A stretch of 42,959 nucleotides of DNA from NCBI RefSeq assembly GCF_001189845.1, contig NZ_LFLZ01000074.1:1-42959 (forward strand), written 5' to 3'. Position numbers and translations under genes: made by a program. The stretch is from Bradyrhizobium tropiciagri (GTDB lineage Bacteria > Pseudomonadota > Alphaproteobacteria > Rhizobiales > Xanthobacteraceae). The notes beneath the pieces were generated by a model. That model worked only from the letters and a program-made list of their open reading frames with translations. It made no database searches and had not been told where the DNA came from. Shown piece by piece: positions 16,342-25,682 of the stretch; position 1 is the first letter of the stretch; each line of letters begins with the position of its first letter.

Positions 16342-17582
16342 TCAGAGCCAGCGTGACACAGAGAAGATCACCAGGCCGACGAGCCCTCCGACCACGGTGC
16401 CGTTGATCCGGATGAATTGCAGATCGCGTCCGACCTGCAGCTCGATCCGCATGATCAGCGTTTCGGTGTCCCAGTTCTCGACCACCTTGCGGATGAAGGC
16501 CGCGATCTCCTGACGCCGCGACGCGACAGCGCGCAGCGCGGCGACGCGGAGCCAGCGGTTGATGCGGTCGCGCATTTCGGCATCGTCCCGCACCCGCGCG
16601 CGACCGAGATCAGGGCGGTTTCGATCGCGTCCGCGATTGCCGCCGAAGTCGCCGCGGAGTTCAGCCGCGCCTCGATGGCGTGCCACATCGCATCGATCTG
16701 TCCGATCACGGCGGGATTGTCGAGCATCTGCTGCTTCAGCTCCTCGCCCCTGGCGAGGTAGTCGGGATCGGTGGCGAGGCGGTCGATCAGGCGCTCGATC
16801 TCGGCCTTGAGCTCGACGCGCCAGGGATGGTTCGGCTCGCGCATCTCGTCGAGCGTCTGGCTGACGCCGGAAATGACACGGTCGGCCACCATGCCGTCGA
16901 CCCATTTCGGCACGAACCGGTAGGAGCGCTGCGAGACCTTCTTGCGGATCGTTTCCTTGTTGTTGGCGAGCGCCACGCTCGCCGATGTGATCAAGCGCTC
17001 GACCAGCGCCTGTGCGTTGCCATGGGCCCACAGCAGCGCCAGCACGCGCGAGGCGAGCGGGGCTGCAGGAACGGCTGCGATCCCCTGCCGGGTGCGGCGG
17101 GTCAGAAACGCGTTGATCTCGGCGCTCGGTGTCGCCTGCAGCGCCTGATGGACCGCCGAGACGGTGCGCTGGGCCGTGCTGCGGGCGTGCGTCGGCCGCT
17201 CGATCCAGTGCGCCGCCCAGCCGGCGATGTCGACGTCGCGGATGCGATCGCCGACCACGCGGGGCGACAGGAAGTTGTTGGCGATGAAGCGGCCGAGCGC
17301 GACTGCGATGCGCTGCTTGTTCTGCGGGACGATCGCGGTGTGCGGAATCGGAATGCCGAGCGGATGACGGAACAGCGCGACGACGGCGAACCAGTCGGCG
17401 CAGGCGCCGATCATGCCGGCTTCGGCGAAGGCGCGCGGATAGGCCAGCCAGGGCCAGTGCGGCTGCGCCATCGAGGTCGCCAGGAACACCAGCAGCATGA
17501 CCACGAGCAGGGCCGTGGCAAGCGCCCGCATGCGACGAAGGTCGCGCAGCCTGGTGTCTTGAAGCACGGCGCCGATGTCCAA
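16342..17582 (-). pseudogene. DUF445 family membrane protein, frameshifted as read
   Basis: The N-terminus has one membrane segment (ALATALLVVMLLVFLATSM), then the DUF445 hallmark AFAEAGMIGACADWFAVVALFRHPLGIPIPHTAIVPQNKQRI, then a long helical region (residues about 80-350) and a C-terminal membrane segment (INGTVVGGLVGLVIFSVSRWL). The frame breaks near 16593, where one C is missing on the plus strand (CCCC reads as CCC); the repaired protein is about 413 residues. DUF445 (YjiN-like) proteins have no established function. The likely start is TTG at 17580-17582 (DIGAVLQDTRLRDLRRM), 15 bases after the expected EcsC stop; an ATG at 17532 is an alternative. It is the last gene of the P-type ATPase cluster. 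Confidence 0.82.
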
Positions 17583-17597
17583 TTGCTGCCAACCGCC

Positions 17598-18436
17598 TCA
17601 TGCCGTCGCGACGCCGCGCCGCGGCGCGAGCCCGGCCGCGATCGCCGCATAATGTTGCCGACGCCGGCGCTGCCATGGACCCGCTCCAGCCGGCGCACAG
17701 TGAAGTGTCCCTTCGCGATCTTCTGGAAATGGTCCATGAAGATCACGTTGACGGTCGCGCCGAATGCCGCGCCGATGATCGGCACCGCGCCGGCCGCGGC
17801 CTTGTCCGAAACCACCAGGCCGAACCGGGAGACGATCTCGCTGACCAGATGGGAGATCACGGGGGCGGAGGCATCGACCGCGCCGCGCTCCAGGATGTAG
17901 GCGGCGGCGTCGCTGGTGTATTTGCTGATCAGCGCGCGGGCGGCGTAGTAACCGATATCGACATTCTCGTCGGTTCGCTTGGTGCCATAGGCGAACACTT
18001 CGAGACAGGCGAGCCTCGCCTCGATGTTGGAGAGGTCCTCGCCCTGGTGCCGCGCGATTTCCGCGATCGCGCGCAGCATCAAGGTCGTCGTCAGGGGAAG
18101 CTCGACCGCAAGCGCGCCGAAACCGAACAGGCCGCTGACGCCCCCGGTCACCCCTGCGAGGAATGAGGAGAAGGTGACGGCGGGTGCAGGCGGCGGCTTC
18201 TCGTCGAGCGTGTCGACGGCGACTTCCAGCCCCTTCATGACAGCGGTGCGCACCAGCCCGCTGAGCTGGCGGTTGGCGGCCTTCGGCAGCAGGTTGAGGA
18301 CGCGATTGACCGGGACGCCGGCATAGTCGGCGATCCGTGCCGCGAGGTTGGAGCTCTCCAGCGCCTTGACTGCGGCTTGTAGCGCGGCGCGATCGCCGGG
18401 AGGAAGGACAACGAGCTGGGTGACATCCTGGCTCAT
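17598..18436 (-). pseudogene. EcsC family protein, frameshifted near its C-terminus as read
   Basis: A protein of about 279 residues when repaired. It starts MSQDVTQLVVLPPGDRAALQ; its core FGFGALAVELPLTTTLMLRAIAEIARHQGEDLSNIEARLACLEVFAYG and AAFGATVNVIFMDHFQKIAKGHFTVRRLERVHG are the EcsC signature. EcsC proteins are membrane-associated; the Bacillus member is linked to the EcsAB transporter, and the molecular role is unknown. The ATG shares ATGA with the end of the ATPase gene (4-base overlap), indicating translational coupling. Near 17651 a missing base takes the frame away from the natural ending IYAAIAAGLAPRRGVATA and its stop at 17598. Read as is, the frame continues into the next gene. 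Confidence 0.83.
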
Positions 18437-20550
18437 TGATACCTGAGAATTGGCCGTATGCCGTTGAAGCTCGCGAGGATCGCCGAGCCATTGCTGATCA
18501 GCGCGGTGACCTCGGGCGTGATCAGGCCGCCGGGCAGGGCAAGGCCGAGCGCCAGCGTGTTGAGCGCAGCGACGATGGCGTAGTTCTGCTTGATCAGGCT
18601 GACGGCGCCTTGCGAGATCTCGATCGCCTTGACGAGCTTCCAAAGCGAGTCCTCCATCAGGATGACGTCGGCGGATTCGTGGGTGACCTCGGCACCATGC
18701 TTCATGGCGATCCCGACATCGGCGAAGCTGAGCGCAGGCGAATCGTTGATGCCGTCGCCGACCATGGCGACCCTGCGTCCCTGGCGCTGCAGCTCCTGGA
18801 TGACGCCGGCCTTGTCGGCCGGCAGCATGTCGGCGAAGTGCTCAGTAAGCCCCAGCCTGTTGCAAACGGCGCGCGCCACGACGGCATTGTCGCCTGTCAG
18901 CATGATGCTGTTCTTGACGCCCAGCTCATGCAGGCGCTGGATGACCGGGCGGCTCTCCTCCCGGATCTCGTCGGAGTAGGGCACGAGGCCCGCGAGCTTG
19001 CCGTCGACGGCGATATAGAGGCTCGAATAGCCGCGCTGGTCGAGCGCCGCGCGATCGAGGGCCGAGGCATCGACGGCGATCTCGCTCTGGCGCATGAAGC
19101 GCTGGTTGCCGACATGGACGTAATAGCCGTTGACCTGGCCTTCGACGCCGAGGCCGAGGCGGTAGGTGGTCTCATTGCAGGGCGGAATGTTCACCGCGAG
19201 CTGCCGGGCCCGCGTGCGCAACGCTTCGGCGACCGGGTGCTGCAGCTTGGTCTCGGCGGCGGCGGCGAGCCCGAGCAAATGGTTCGGCGTGATGGAATTC
19301 TGGTAGGAGATCACGTCGATCACGGCGGGCGTGCCGTGGGTGAGGGTGCCGGTCTTGTCGAACACCATGGTGTCGATCCCGGCGAGCTTCTCCATGTGGC
19401 CGCCGCTCTTGATGATCATGCCGGTGCGGGCGGCGAGCGTCATCGAGGACAGCACTGACGTCGGCGCGGCGACGCGGATGCCGGTGCCGTAGTCGACGAT
19501 GACGAGCGACAGGAAGCGGTTGAAGTCACCCGAGACCATGGCGGTGCCGGTGGCGAGCGCCAGCGTCGGGGTCACCAGCCGGTCGGCGAAGCGTTCGGCA
19601 TGGTTCTGCATGCGGGTGTCGCCGATCGGCGCGGATTCGATCAGCCGCACGATCTGGCCGGCGGTGGTCGCGGTTCCGACGCGCAGCGCGCGCAGCGTGA
19701 TCTGGCCCTCGCGGATCACGGTCGCGGCGAAGGCCGCTTCGCCCTTGCCGCGATGCACCGGCAGGCCTTCGCCGGTGATCGTCTTCTGGTCGATGGTGGC
19801 GGAGCCGTCGATGATCTCGCCGTCGACCGGGATCATCTCGCCGGGATACACCACGACGATATCGCCGTTCTTGAGCTCGGCGGCGGGGATCGACACCACC
19901 TCGCCGTCGCGCAGCAGCCAGGCCGTCTTGGACTGGAATTCGAGCAGCTCATTGATCGCGCGCCGCGAGCCCGCCGCGGTGAGGTCGCGGATCCAGTCGC
20001 CGAGCTTGATCAACCAGGTGACGATGCAGCCGGCCAGCGGGTTGCCCTGGAGCATCGAGGCGCTGATCGCGAACGTATCGAGCACGTCGATGTTCAGCCG
20101 GCTCTCGTTGGCCCAGACCTTCCAGGCGCGCTTGGCGATCGGGATCGCATTCCAGAGCATCAGCGGCATGTTGATCGCCGCGATCACCGGATTGGCGCTG
20201 AACGCCATGAACAACGACAGCGTCGGCAGCGCCAGTGGCGAGCGCTTGGAGACTTCCGGCACGCTGGCGCGCGGCGAAGCCGCCTCCGGCGCGGCGCTCG
20301 CGCACAGCGCCTTCACGTCGGCGAGGCTCATGGCCTTGAAGCCGGTCAGCAGCACGAGCAGCCGCTGCTCGTGCGCCGGATCGTATTCCAGCACGAGGCT
20401 TGCGCAGTCGTAATTGATCCGCGCGGTCCTGATGCCGTCCTGCGCCCGCAGCCAGCCGAGGCAGGTTTCGCCTAGCTTGCGATCGCGCCCGAGCGCGGGA
20501 ATGCTCAGACGAATGCGCCCTGGCATGGAGTGGCAGAAGCGGAAGTCCAT
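18433..20550 (-). CDS. P1B-like P-type ATPase with YGT in place of the CPC motif
   Basis: A 705-residue ion pump. Residues 1-75 are an HMA-like fold (CHSMPGRIRLSIPAL) without CxxC. Then come membrane helices, the actuator with TITGEGLP (259-264), and the membrane motif at 351-364 reading IVDYGTGIRVAAPT, where P1B pumps have CPC or SPC. These are followed by phosphorylation Asp398 in DKTGTLT, the P1B HP locus (LQHPVAEAL, His438), GDGINDS (598-604), and NYAIVAALN and ISNGSAILASFN in the last helices. The core says P1B type; the missing thiols argue against copper(I) and suggest another divalent metal or different substrate. The ATG at 20550 begins the HMA domain. The HMA2-like gene ends 26 bases upstream and EcsC overlaps the stop codon. 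Confidence 0.88.
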   Translation of the reverse strand: MDFRFCHSMPGRIRLSIPALGRDRKLGETCLGWLRAQDGIRTARINYDCASLVLEYDPAHEQRLLVLLTGFKAMSLADVKALCASAAPEAASPRASVPEVSKRSPLALPTLSLFMAFSANPVIAAINMPLMLWNAIPIAKRAWKVWANESRLNIDVLDTFAISASMLQGNPLAGCIVTWLIKLGDWIRDLTAAGSRRAINELLEFQSKTAWLLRDGEVVSIPAAELKNGDIVVVYPGEMIPVDGEIIDGSATIDQKTITGEGLPVHRGKGEAAFAATVIREGQITLRALRVGTATTAGQIVRLIESAPIGDTRMQNHAERFADRLVTPTLALATGTAMVSGDFNRFLSLVIVDYGTGIRVAAPTSVLSSMTLAARTGMIIKSGGHMEKLAGIDTMVFDKTGTLTHGTPAVIDVISYQNSITPNHLLGLAAAAETKLQHPVAEALRTRARQLAVNIPPCNETTYRLGLGVEGQVNGYYVHVGNQRFMRQSEIAVDASALDRAALDQRGYSSLYIAVDGKLAGLVPYSDEIREESRPVIQRLHELGVKNSIMLTGDNAVVARAVCNRLGLTEHFADMLPADKAGVIQELQRQGRRVAMVGDGINDSPALSFADVGIAMKHGAEVTHESADVILMEDSLWKLVKAIEISQGAVSLIKQNYAIVAALNTLALGLALPGGLITPEVTALISNGSAILASFNGIRPILRYQ

Positions 20551-20576
20551 GGATCTGCGCTCTCGCCCCTGGCGGG

Positions 20577-21134
20577 TCAGGCCGTCGCGCCTGCCGGCTC
20601 CGCCTGCTCGGCGGCACCCATGTTGGCCTGAATCATGTGGTTGAGTGCAAACACTGCCAGCGTGACCCAAACCGGCGTCGCCGCGGTGGCGCCAACCTCG
20701 AACACGGTGAAGCCGGCGATTCCGGCTGCCAGCACGATCTTCAGATCGATCACGTTGCCGCTGGCGATCTTGATGCCGTGGTCGAAATCCCTGAAGAAGT
20801 CGACGATGACCTTGGCCGTGTGCGAATGCTCGGCGAGATACTCGGCTTCCTGCTCGATCTTGTTCGCCAGCGCGTCGATTTCATTGGTCGGCGGCTTGTA
20901 GTGACCGCCGGTGTGATGCTGCAGCCGGCCATGAAACTCGTCGTGCCGGTCGGTGTCGTAGTGCAGCACGACGCTTCCCGTCGTCGGGTTGACGATGACG
21001 TTCTCGATGCCGGGAATGACGCTGAAGGTCTGCTTGATCTGCTCGAGAAGCTCGGGGTTTTCCTTGGCCGACGGCACCTTCATGCGAATCCGGCCCGGAA
21101 CCTGATGCGCGATCTGCAGCTTCATCTTGGTCAT
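20577..21134 (-). CDS. HMA2-like protein with membrane segments, partner of the P-type ATPase
   Basis: A 185-residue protein. Residues about 3-60 repeat the fold of the ATPase N-terminus: AHQVPGRIRMKVPSAKENPELL, IPGIENVIVNPTTGSVVLHYD, with no CxxC. A His-rich stretch follows (RHDEFHGRLQHHTGGHYK, about 68-85), then a helical region and two hydrophobic segments (VLAAGIAGFTVFEVGATAAT and VWVTLAVFALNHMIQA). The architecture suggests a membrane-bound metal-handling partner of the downstream pump. The ATG follows AGAGGA with five bases of spacing. The domain name rests on the PGRIRM opening and the shared strand pattern; metal binding by the histidines is inference. Confidence 0.75.
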   Translation of the reverse strand: MTKMKLQIAHQVPGRIRMKVPSAKENPELLEQIKQTFSVIPGIENVIVNPTTGSVVLHYDTDRHDEFHGRLQHHTGGHYKPPTNEIDALANKIEQEAEYLAEHSHTAKVIVDFFRDFDHGIKIASGNVIDLKIVLAAGIAGFTVFEVGATAATPVWVTLAVFALNHMIQANMGAAEQAEPAGATA

Positions 21135-21283
21135 CGTAGTCCTCTAACAGCATTCGAACGCCGGCGCGGGACGCGAACGATGCCGTCGTCAAACACGATT
21201 GCCTGCGGGCGCCGGTCTCAACGTCGCAAGGACGGTCACCGGCGCGTGTCGTCGCCTGGTATCTTGAGCGTCTGACGCCCGGC

Positions 21284-21679
21284 TCAGGCCGCGGAGTGAG
21301 TCCGGCCCTCTGTCGCCGCTGCCTTTTCCTGCGCCTGGCCTTCGGCCTTCACTTCCGCAACGATGTCGTTCACCTGCTCGTGCGCTTCAGCAAACATCTC
21401 GCGCGACTTCTGCGCGAACTTGTAGGTGCCGCGAACGGTGGACTTGAACAGCGGATTGAGTGCGCCCGCCAGCTTCGGCAGATACTTCGGCGCCGCGACT
21501 GCGGCAACGCCGAGGGCAAGTCCCGGCAGCAAGGCAGCTTCGAACACGGCCGCACCGACAGCCACCACCGCGACGACCGCGACCGTCTTGTTGATGCCGC
21601 CGCCTTCCTCGGATTCCTGTTCGGGGGCGTCATGGTGGAAGGCGGTATCGTGACTGCTACCATTGGTGTTCGGGTTCAT
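21284..21679 (-). CDS. DUF5132 family protein, first gene of the P-type ATPase cluster
   Basis: A 131-residue protein. The first 30 residues are hydrophilic and rich in His and acid (SSHDTAFHHDAPEQESEEGGG), then a hydrophobic stretch (about 35-65: VAVVAVVAVGAAVFEAALLPGLALGVAAVAAP), then an amphipathic helical tail (FAQKSREMFAEAHEQVNDIVAEVKAEGQAQE). The layout recalls the small membrane scaffold proteins that accompany some mycobacterial P1B ATPases, but that is analogy only. The ATG at 21679 follows AGGGA with six bases of spacing. The HMA2-like gene follows after 149 bases. The 269 bases upstream (21680-21948) hold no gene and must contain the cluster promoter; I could not pick out convincing -35/-10 boxes. 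Confidence 0.75.
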   Translation of the reverse strand: MNPNTNGSSHDTAFHHDAPEQESEEGGGINKTVAVVAVVAVGAAVFEAALLPGLALGVAAVAAPKYLPKLAGALNPLFKSTVRGTYKFAQKSREMFAEAHEQVNDIVAEVKAEGQAQEKAAATEGRTHSAA

Positions 21680-21948
21680 CGGAAATCCCTTGTGACCGCA
21701 CAACTAATTGCAGTTTCACCAATAACGGCGGATTGAAATGGATTCGTGACAGTTTGATTACAGCCGTCCGACCGGTTGCGGCGGCATGGTGTCGCGGTGC
21801 ACAAGACGCATTTTGGCAGGTCGCGCGCGCGTCCGCACCGGCGGCTGGAGCCGCATTTTCATGTCTATGTGTGTCTTCCGTTGCGGAACTTAAACAAATC
21901 CGGCCGCAGGGCGGGCTCGGCGTCGCGGGCGACCGGCCGCCTTGTGCG

Positions 21949-23116
21949 CTACCGGTCCCACGTCACCGGCAAATCCAGCAGGCCGCGGAACGCCCAGCCG
22001 CCGATCCGCGGCGGCCGGTCCGCGATCAGGCGCAGATTCGTCAGTCTTTCGAAGATTGCGGGCAACGCGACGTCGGCGACCATGGCGCGCGAGGCCCAGG
22101 CGCCGGCGCAGAAATGCGGACCGGCGCCGAACGCGATGCTCTTGCTGGCGTCGCGGCGCACGTCGAAGGCGTCGGGTTCGCTGAAATGCTTCTCGTCGCG
22201 GTTCGCCGAGCCGAACATCAGGAACACGCGCTCGTTGGTCTCGAATGCGATATCCCGGATCGTCCAGGGCTTTGCGATCCGCCGCGGCGACATCCCGATC
22301 GGCGAGATCCAGCGCGCATATTCCTCGAACACCTGCAGCCAGGGGACCGCGCCGCTCCTCGCCAGCGCGAGTTGGTCCGGGTGGGTCAGCAGCGCCCACA
22401 CCGCGCCGGCGATCGCGTCGCGCGGCTCGTTCTGGCCACCCGAGATCGCGAGCTTGATGTTGGCACGCACGCTCTCCATCGGCATGTCGGCTTGCCAGAG
22501 CACGCCGAGCAGGCTGAGGTCGGGCGTCTCGCGCAGCACCGGCACCATATCGTCGATCGCAGCGTCGATGCCCGAGGTCGCCGCATGGCAGCGCGCCTCG
22601 ATCGCGGGATCGCCGACATAATTGGCGATCCCGTCGATCATGCCCTGCGACCAGGCATTCATGTCCTGGAAGGGCATGTTGGTGAGGCCGGTGATCGATT
22701 TCAGGCATTCGGCCGAGAACGGCAGCGCGAAGGCCTGCACGAAGTCGACCACGCCGTCCGCCTGCAATTCATCGAGGATGCGCGTCGCGTGTCCGGCGAA
22801 TTGCGCGGTCCAGTGCGATCGCACCGTCTTCGGCGAAATCGCCGGGAAGATCGCCTTGCGCTCGTTCATGTGCGCATCGCCGTCCTTGCGCATCATGTTG
22901 TGGCCCATCAGCCTGTTCATCAGCCCTTCGCTGGTGCGACGAGAACACGTCGATCTGCTTCTCGGAGACGAAGATGTCGTCGCGGTTGCACAGCAGCGTG
23001 CTGCCGAGCTGCGGCACGAAGGCGATCGGCGCCTCCTTGCGCATGCGCGCCAGTGTCGGATAGGGGTCCTGCCAGAAGGCGGGGACATCGATGTCGAAAT
23101 GGGGAGCGGTGCTCAC
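21949..23116 (-). pseudogene. Cytochrome P450, frameshifted as read
   Basis: A heme-thiolate monooxygenase of about 389 residues when repaired. It starts (GTG) STAPHFDIDVPAFWQDPYPTLARMRKEAPIAFV. The heme-binding loop FGAGPHFCAGAWASR carries the axial Cys. The K-helix Glu/Arg region and PERF-like segment are present (FSEPDAFDVRR). The I-helix reads AISGGQNEPRDAIAG, so the usual acid-Thr pair is replaced by Glu-Pro. The frame breaks near 22928-22931: CAG-CCG-GAA-GGG-CTG would restore the frame, which means two bases are missing, one C and one G. No ferredoxin or reductase gene is adjacent, so electrons must come from elsewhere. The LuxR-type gene lies 110 bases upstream on the same strand. Confidence 0.86.
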
Positions 23117-23226
23117 GGCGCGATCTCAGGTTGGCCTTCAGGTTTCGAACCGAGCATAGGCGCCCAGGCGCCGCCGGTCTGTCCCCACCGTTGGGGACAG
23201 GGGGAGACCCGTCGCTCCGCGCCCCT

Positions 23227-24024
23227 TCAGTTCAGCAGGCGTGCCGACGCCATCAGCCGCAGCGCGATCGTGAACAGCTCGTTCTGCGAGGAGATGCCGA
23301 GCTTGTCATAGGCGCGCTTGCGATAGGTGAGGGCGGAGTGCAGCCCGATGCCGAGATCGGCCGCGATCGCCTCCGAGCTGAGGCCCGAGAGAATGCGCAG
23401 GCAAACCTCCTTCTCGCGCCCGGTCAGCCGGACCAGCGGCTCGGCGGTTGCGAACAGGGTTTTTAGCCGTTCGATTGGATCGGTGTCCGCCGCTGGATCG
23501 TGCTGGAAGTGCCGCGCCACGGCTGCCGTCAATGCGGGTGCGACCGCGGCCAGCCGCGCGATCTGCTCGCGGCTGAAGCGGCCTTGCTCGGTGATCTGGT
23601 AGAAATTGACGTAGAAGCACGTCTCGCCAGTCCAGATTGCGGAAGCGAATTTGTCGACGATGTCGGAATCGTCGAAGAAGATCTTGCGGTAGCCGTCGCT
23701 GTACATCCGGCGGGCAAAGGTCGGCAGCAGGATCGGCGCCGCCTGCGCCTGCCCCTCGAACACCGCATCGCGGTTCGGGTCGGCCTGATGGAAATGTTCG
23801 GAATAGGCGATCCCGAGGTCGCGCCCGGTCGGGATGTTGCCGACATCGAGCAGGCATGCGGCGGAGCGCGGGCCGGTGAACGAGAACACCATGCAGTGGC
23901 CGACCCCGGCGACGCGGCGCAGCGCGCCGATCAGGGCCTGCGCAAAGCTGTCGCGGCCGATCGCCAGCAGCGCCGGTGTGATGTCGCTGACGACCGAAGT
24001 CTTGAAGGCGTAATCGGCCTTCAT
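23227..24024 (-). CDS. LuxR family transcriptional regulator
   Basis: A 265-residue regulator with a C-terminal LuxR helix-turn-helix (about 200-262: LTGREKEVCLRILSGLSSEAIAADLGIGLHSALTYRKRAYDKLGI). The N-terminal 190 residues are not a response-regulator receiver and lack the conserved Trp/Tyr/Asp pattern needed to call an acyl-homoserine-lactone pocket with confidence, although the arrangement is similar. The ATG at 24024 has GGGAGG with six bases of spacing. It sits upstream of the P450 gene on the same strand and is a natural candidate to control it. Confidence 0.85.
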   Translation of the reverse strand: MKADYAFKTSVVSDITPALLAIGRDSFAQALIGALRRVAGVGHCMVFSFTGPRSAACLLDVGNIPTGRDLGIAYSEHFHQADPNRDAVFEGQAQAAPILLPTFARRMYSDGYRKIFFDDSDIVDKFASAIWTGETCFYVNFYQITEQGRFSREQIARLAAVAPALTAAVARHFQHDPAADTDPIERLKTLFATAEPLVRLTGREKEVCLRILSGLSSEAIAADLGIGLHSALTYRKRAYDKLGISSQNELFTIALRLMASARLLN

Positions 24025-24120
24025 GGTGTCCTCCCTGTGTTTCGGGAAGACTAGCAGCGACGCCACGGGGGTGGAAGCGGTTGGCCGCCACGGCTTCTGG
24101 CGGTTTGAACCCGTTCCCCA

Positions 24121-24223
24121 GTCATTCCGGGGCGACGCGCAGCGTCGAGCCCGGAATCCATTCAGCCACGAAACTTGCGGCCCGATGGATTCCGGGCTCT
24201 CGCTTCGCGAGCCCCGGAATGAC
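24121..24223. repeat. Palindromic intergenic repeat (GTCATTCCGGGG type)
   Basis: GTCATTCCGGGGCGACGCGC with GAGCCCGGAATCCAT is matched by ATGGATTCCGGGCTC and CGCGAGCCCCGGAATGAC. A common dispersed Bradyrhizobium palindrome between the SnoaL and LuxR genes. Confidence 0.82.
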
Positions 24224-24254
24224 GAAGGTGGAAGTTGTCCCGTGGGAAATCGCC

Positions 24255-24617
24255 TCAGGCGCCCGGCACCTGGTCGAGGAAGCCGGTGATGCTCCGGATA
24301 CGGCCGTCCTTCAGCATGGCGAAGTCGGTGCCCTTGATCGGGCTGTCGACGCCGTCGGGCCCGAGGCCCCACGAGAACCGGACGTGGTCGCCGAAGCCGT
24401 TCGGCTCGCCGATCAGCTTGAAGGTGAAATCCGGAAACTTCTGCTGCACGCCGGCGATCAGCGCATCGACGCCCTCGTGGCCGTCGCCGCTCATCAGCGG
24501 ATCGACATAGCGCGCATCACTGGTCCAGTTCTGGCTCAGCATCTCGCGGCGCCGGCTCGGCGTGCGCTCGTTCCAGAGCTCGATGTAGTTGCGGGCGATA
24601 GTCGTGTGGTCGGTCAT
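24255..24617 (-). CDS. SnoaL-like/NTF2-fold protein
   Basis: A 120-residue protein with the NTF2 fold pattern: opening helix MTDHTTIARNYIELWNERTPSRRREML, then DARYVDPLMSGDGHEGVDALIAGVQQKFPDFTFKLIG, then strands ending GRIRSITGFLDQVPG. SnoaL relatives are small cyclases, isomerases or ligand-binding proteins; no substrate can be named. The ATG has GGAGA just upstream. The LysR gene lies upstream on the same strand with 109 bases between, so the regulator may read through into it. Confidence 0.85.
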   Translation of the reverse strand: MTDHTTIARNYIELWNERTPSRRREMLSQNWTSDARYVDPLMSGDGHEGVDALIAGVQQKFPDFTFKLIGEPNGFGDHVRFSWGLGPDGVDSPIKGTDFAMLKDGRIRSITGFLDQVPGA

Positions 24618-24726
24618 GGTGCTCTCCTTCTGATCTGCCGGCCTTAGGCGGCTGCCCGGACTATCGAAGGTTTGCAGGTGCCGATCGATTACCTCGGAGG
24701 TCATCGCGCGTGGAACGGCGCGCCGG

Positions 24727-25635
24727 TCACGGCCTGATATAGGCCTCCGGATCGCCGCGTGCATGCGCCTCCATTGCATCGAGGAAGCAGCGCACCTTGG
24801 CCGGGACAAATTGCCGCGCCGGCAGCAGCGCGTGCACGTTGAGCGGCTCGCAGGCATGATCCGGCAACAGCCGCCGCAACTGGCCGGCCGCGACTGCGGC
24901 GCGGGTGTAGCTCGCGGTGACCCGCAGCACGCCATGGCCGGCGAGCGCCGCCTGCAGCCGGACATGGGCATTCGAAGAGGTGAGACGCGCGCGATCGACC
25001 GCGAGATGCTCGACCGCGCCGCCGGGAGCTGTAATCGCCCATGGCGGATCGCTGGGGCCGGTCAACAGCGGCAGTTGTCTCAGCTCATCCAGTGTGCGCG
25101 GTTCGCCGAGCTTCTCCAGCAGCGCCGGTGCCGCGAACAGGCCGCGCTCGAGGGTGAAGACGCGGCGGATCACGATGCCGGCCGACGGCAGCGGTGCCTC
25201 CAGCATCGCGAACACGATGTCGTAATTCTCGGCGATCGGGTTGACGATGTCGTGCTCGACGTCGATCCGGATCGCGAGCTCCGGGTAGCGGCTCATCACA
25301 GCGCAGGCGACCGGCCCCGCATGGTGCGCGCCGAATTCGTACGGCGCCTTGATGCGCAGGGTGCCGGCGACCGCGCTCGACATCGCCAGCGCCTCGCTGT
25401 GGGTGTCGTGCAGCGCGGCGAACAGCGGACGCACCTTGCGATAGATGGTCTCGCCGGAATCGGTCAGCCGCAGGTGCCGCGTGGTGCGTTCGATCAGCCG
25501 CAGCCCGAGATTGGCCTCGAGCCGCTGCACCGCAGCACTAAGGCTCGATTTGGGGTGCCCGAGCACGCGCGCAGCCGCGGTGAAGCCGCCATGCTCGACA
25601 ACCTCGCAAAACAGCTCCCAGTCGCGCCATTCCAT
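24727..25635 (-). CDS. LysR family transcriptional regulator
   Basis: A 302-residue regulator. Residues 1-60 are the winged helix-turn-helix (MEWRDWELFCEVVEHGGFTAAARVLGHPKSSLSAAVQRLEANLGLRLIERTTR), followed by a linker helix and the periplasmic-binding-like effector domain. The ATG at 25635 is preferred to an upstream in-frame TTG because it begins at the DNA-binding domain. It is divergent from the Rieske oxygenase gene with 106 bases between and probably regulates it, the standard LysR arrangement. Confidence 0.88.
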   Translation of the reverse strand: MEWRDWELFCEVVEHGGFTAAARVLGHPKSSLSAAVQRLEANLGLRLIERTTRHLRLTDSGETIYRKVRPLFAALHDTHSEALAMSSAVAGTLRIKAPYEFGAHHAGPVACAVMSRYPELAIRIDVEHDIVNPIAENYDIVFAMLEAPLPSAGIVIRRVFTLERGLFAAPALLEKLGEPRTLDELRQLPLLTGPSDPPWAITAPGGAVEHLAVDRARLTSSNAHVRLQAALAGHGVLRVTASYTRAAVAAGQLRRLLPDHACEPLNVHALLPARQFVPAKVRCFLDAMEAHARGDPEAYIRP

Positions 25636-25682
25636 GGCCGATTGTCCATCCAGCGGTACAGTGTGTCCAGCCAAATCGGATT

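Noticed and set aside
23227..24024. LuxR protein as an acyl-homoserine-lactone receptor
   Set aside because: The N-terminal domain does not show the conserved Trp, Tyr and Asp pattern clearly enough, and no luxI-type synthase gene is in the window.
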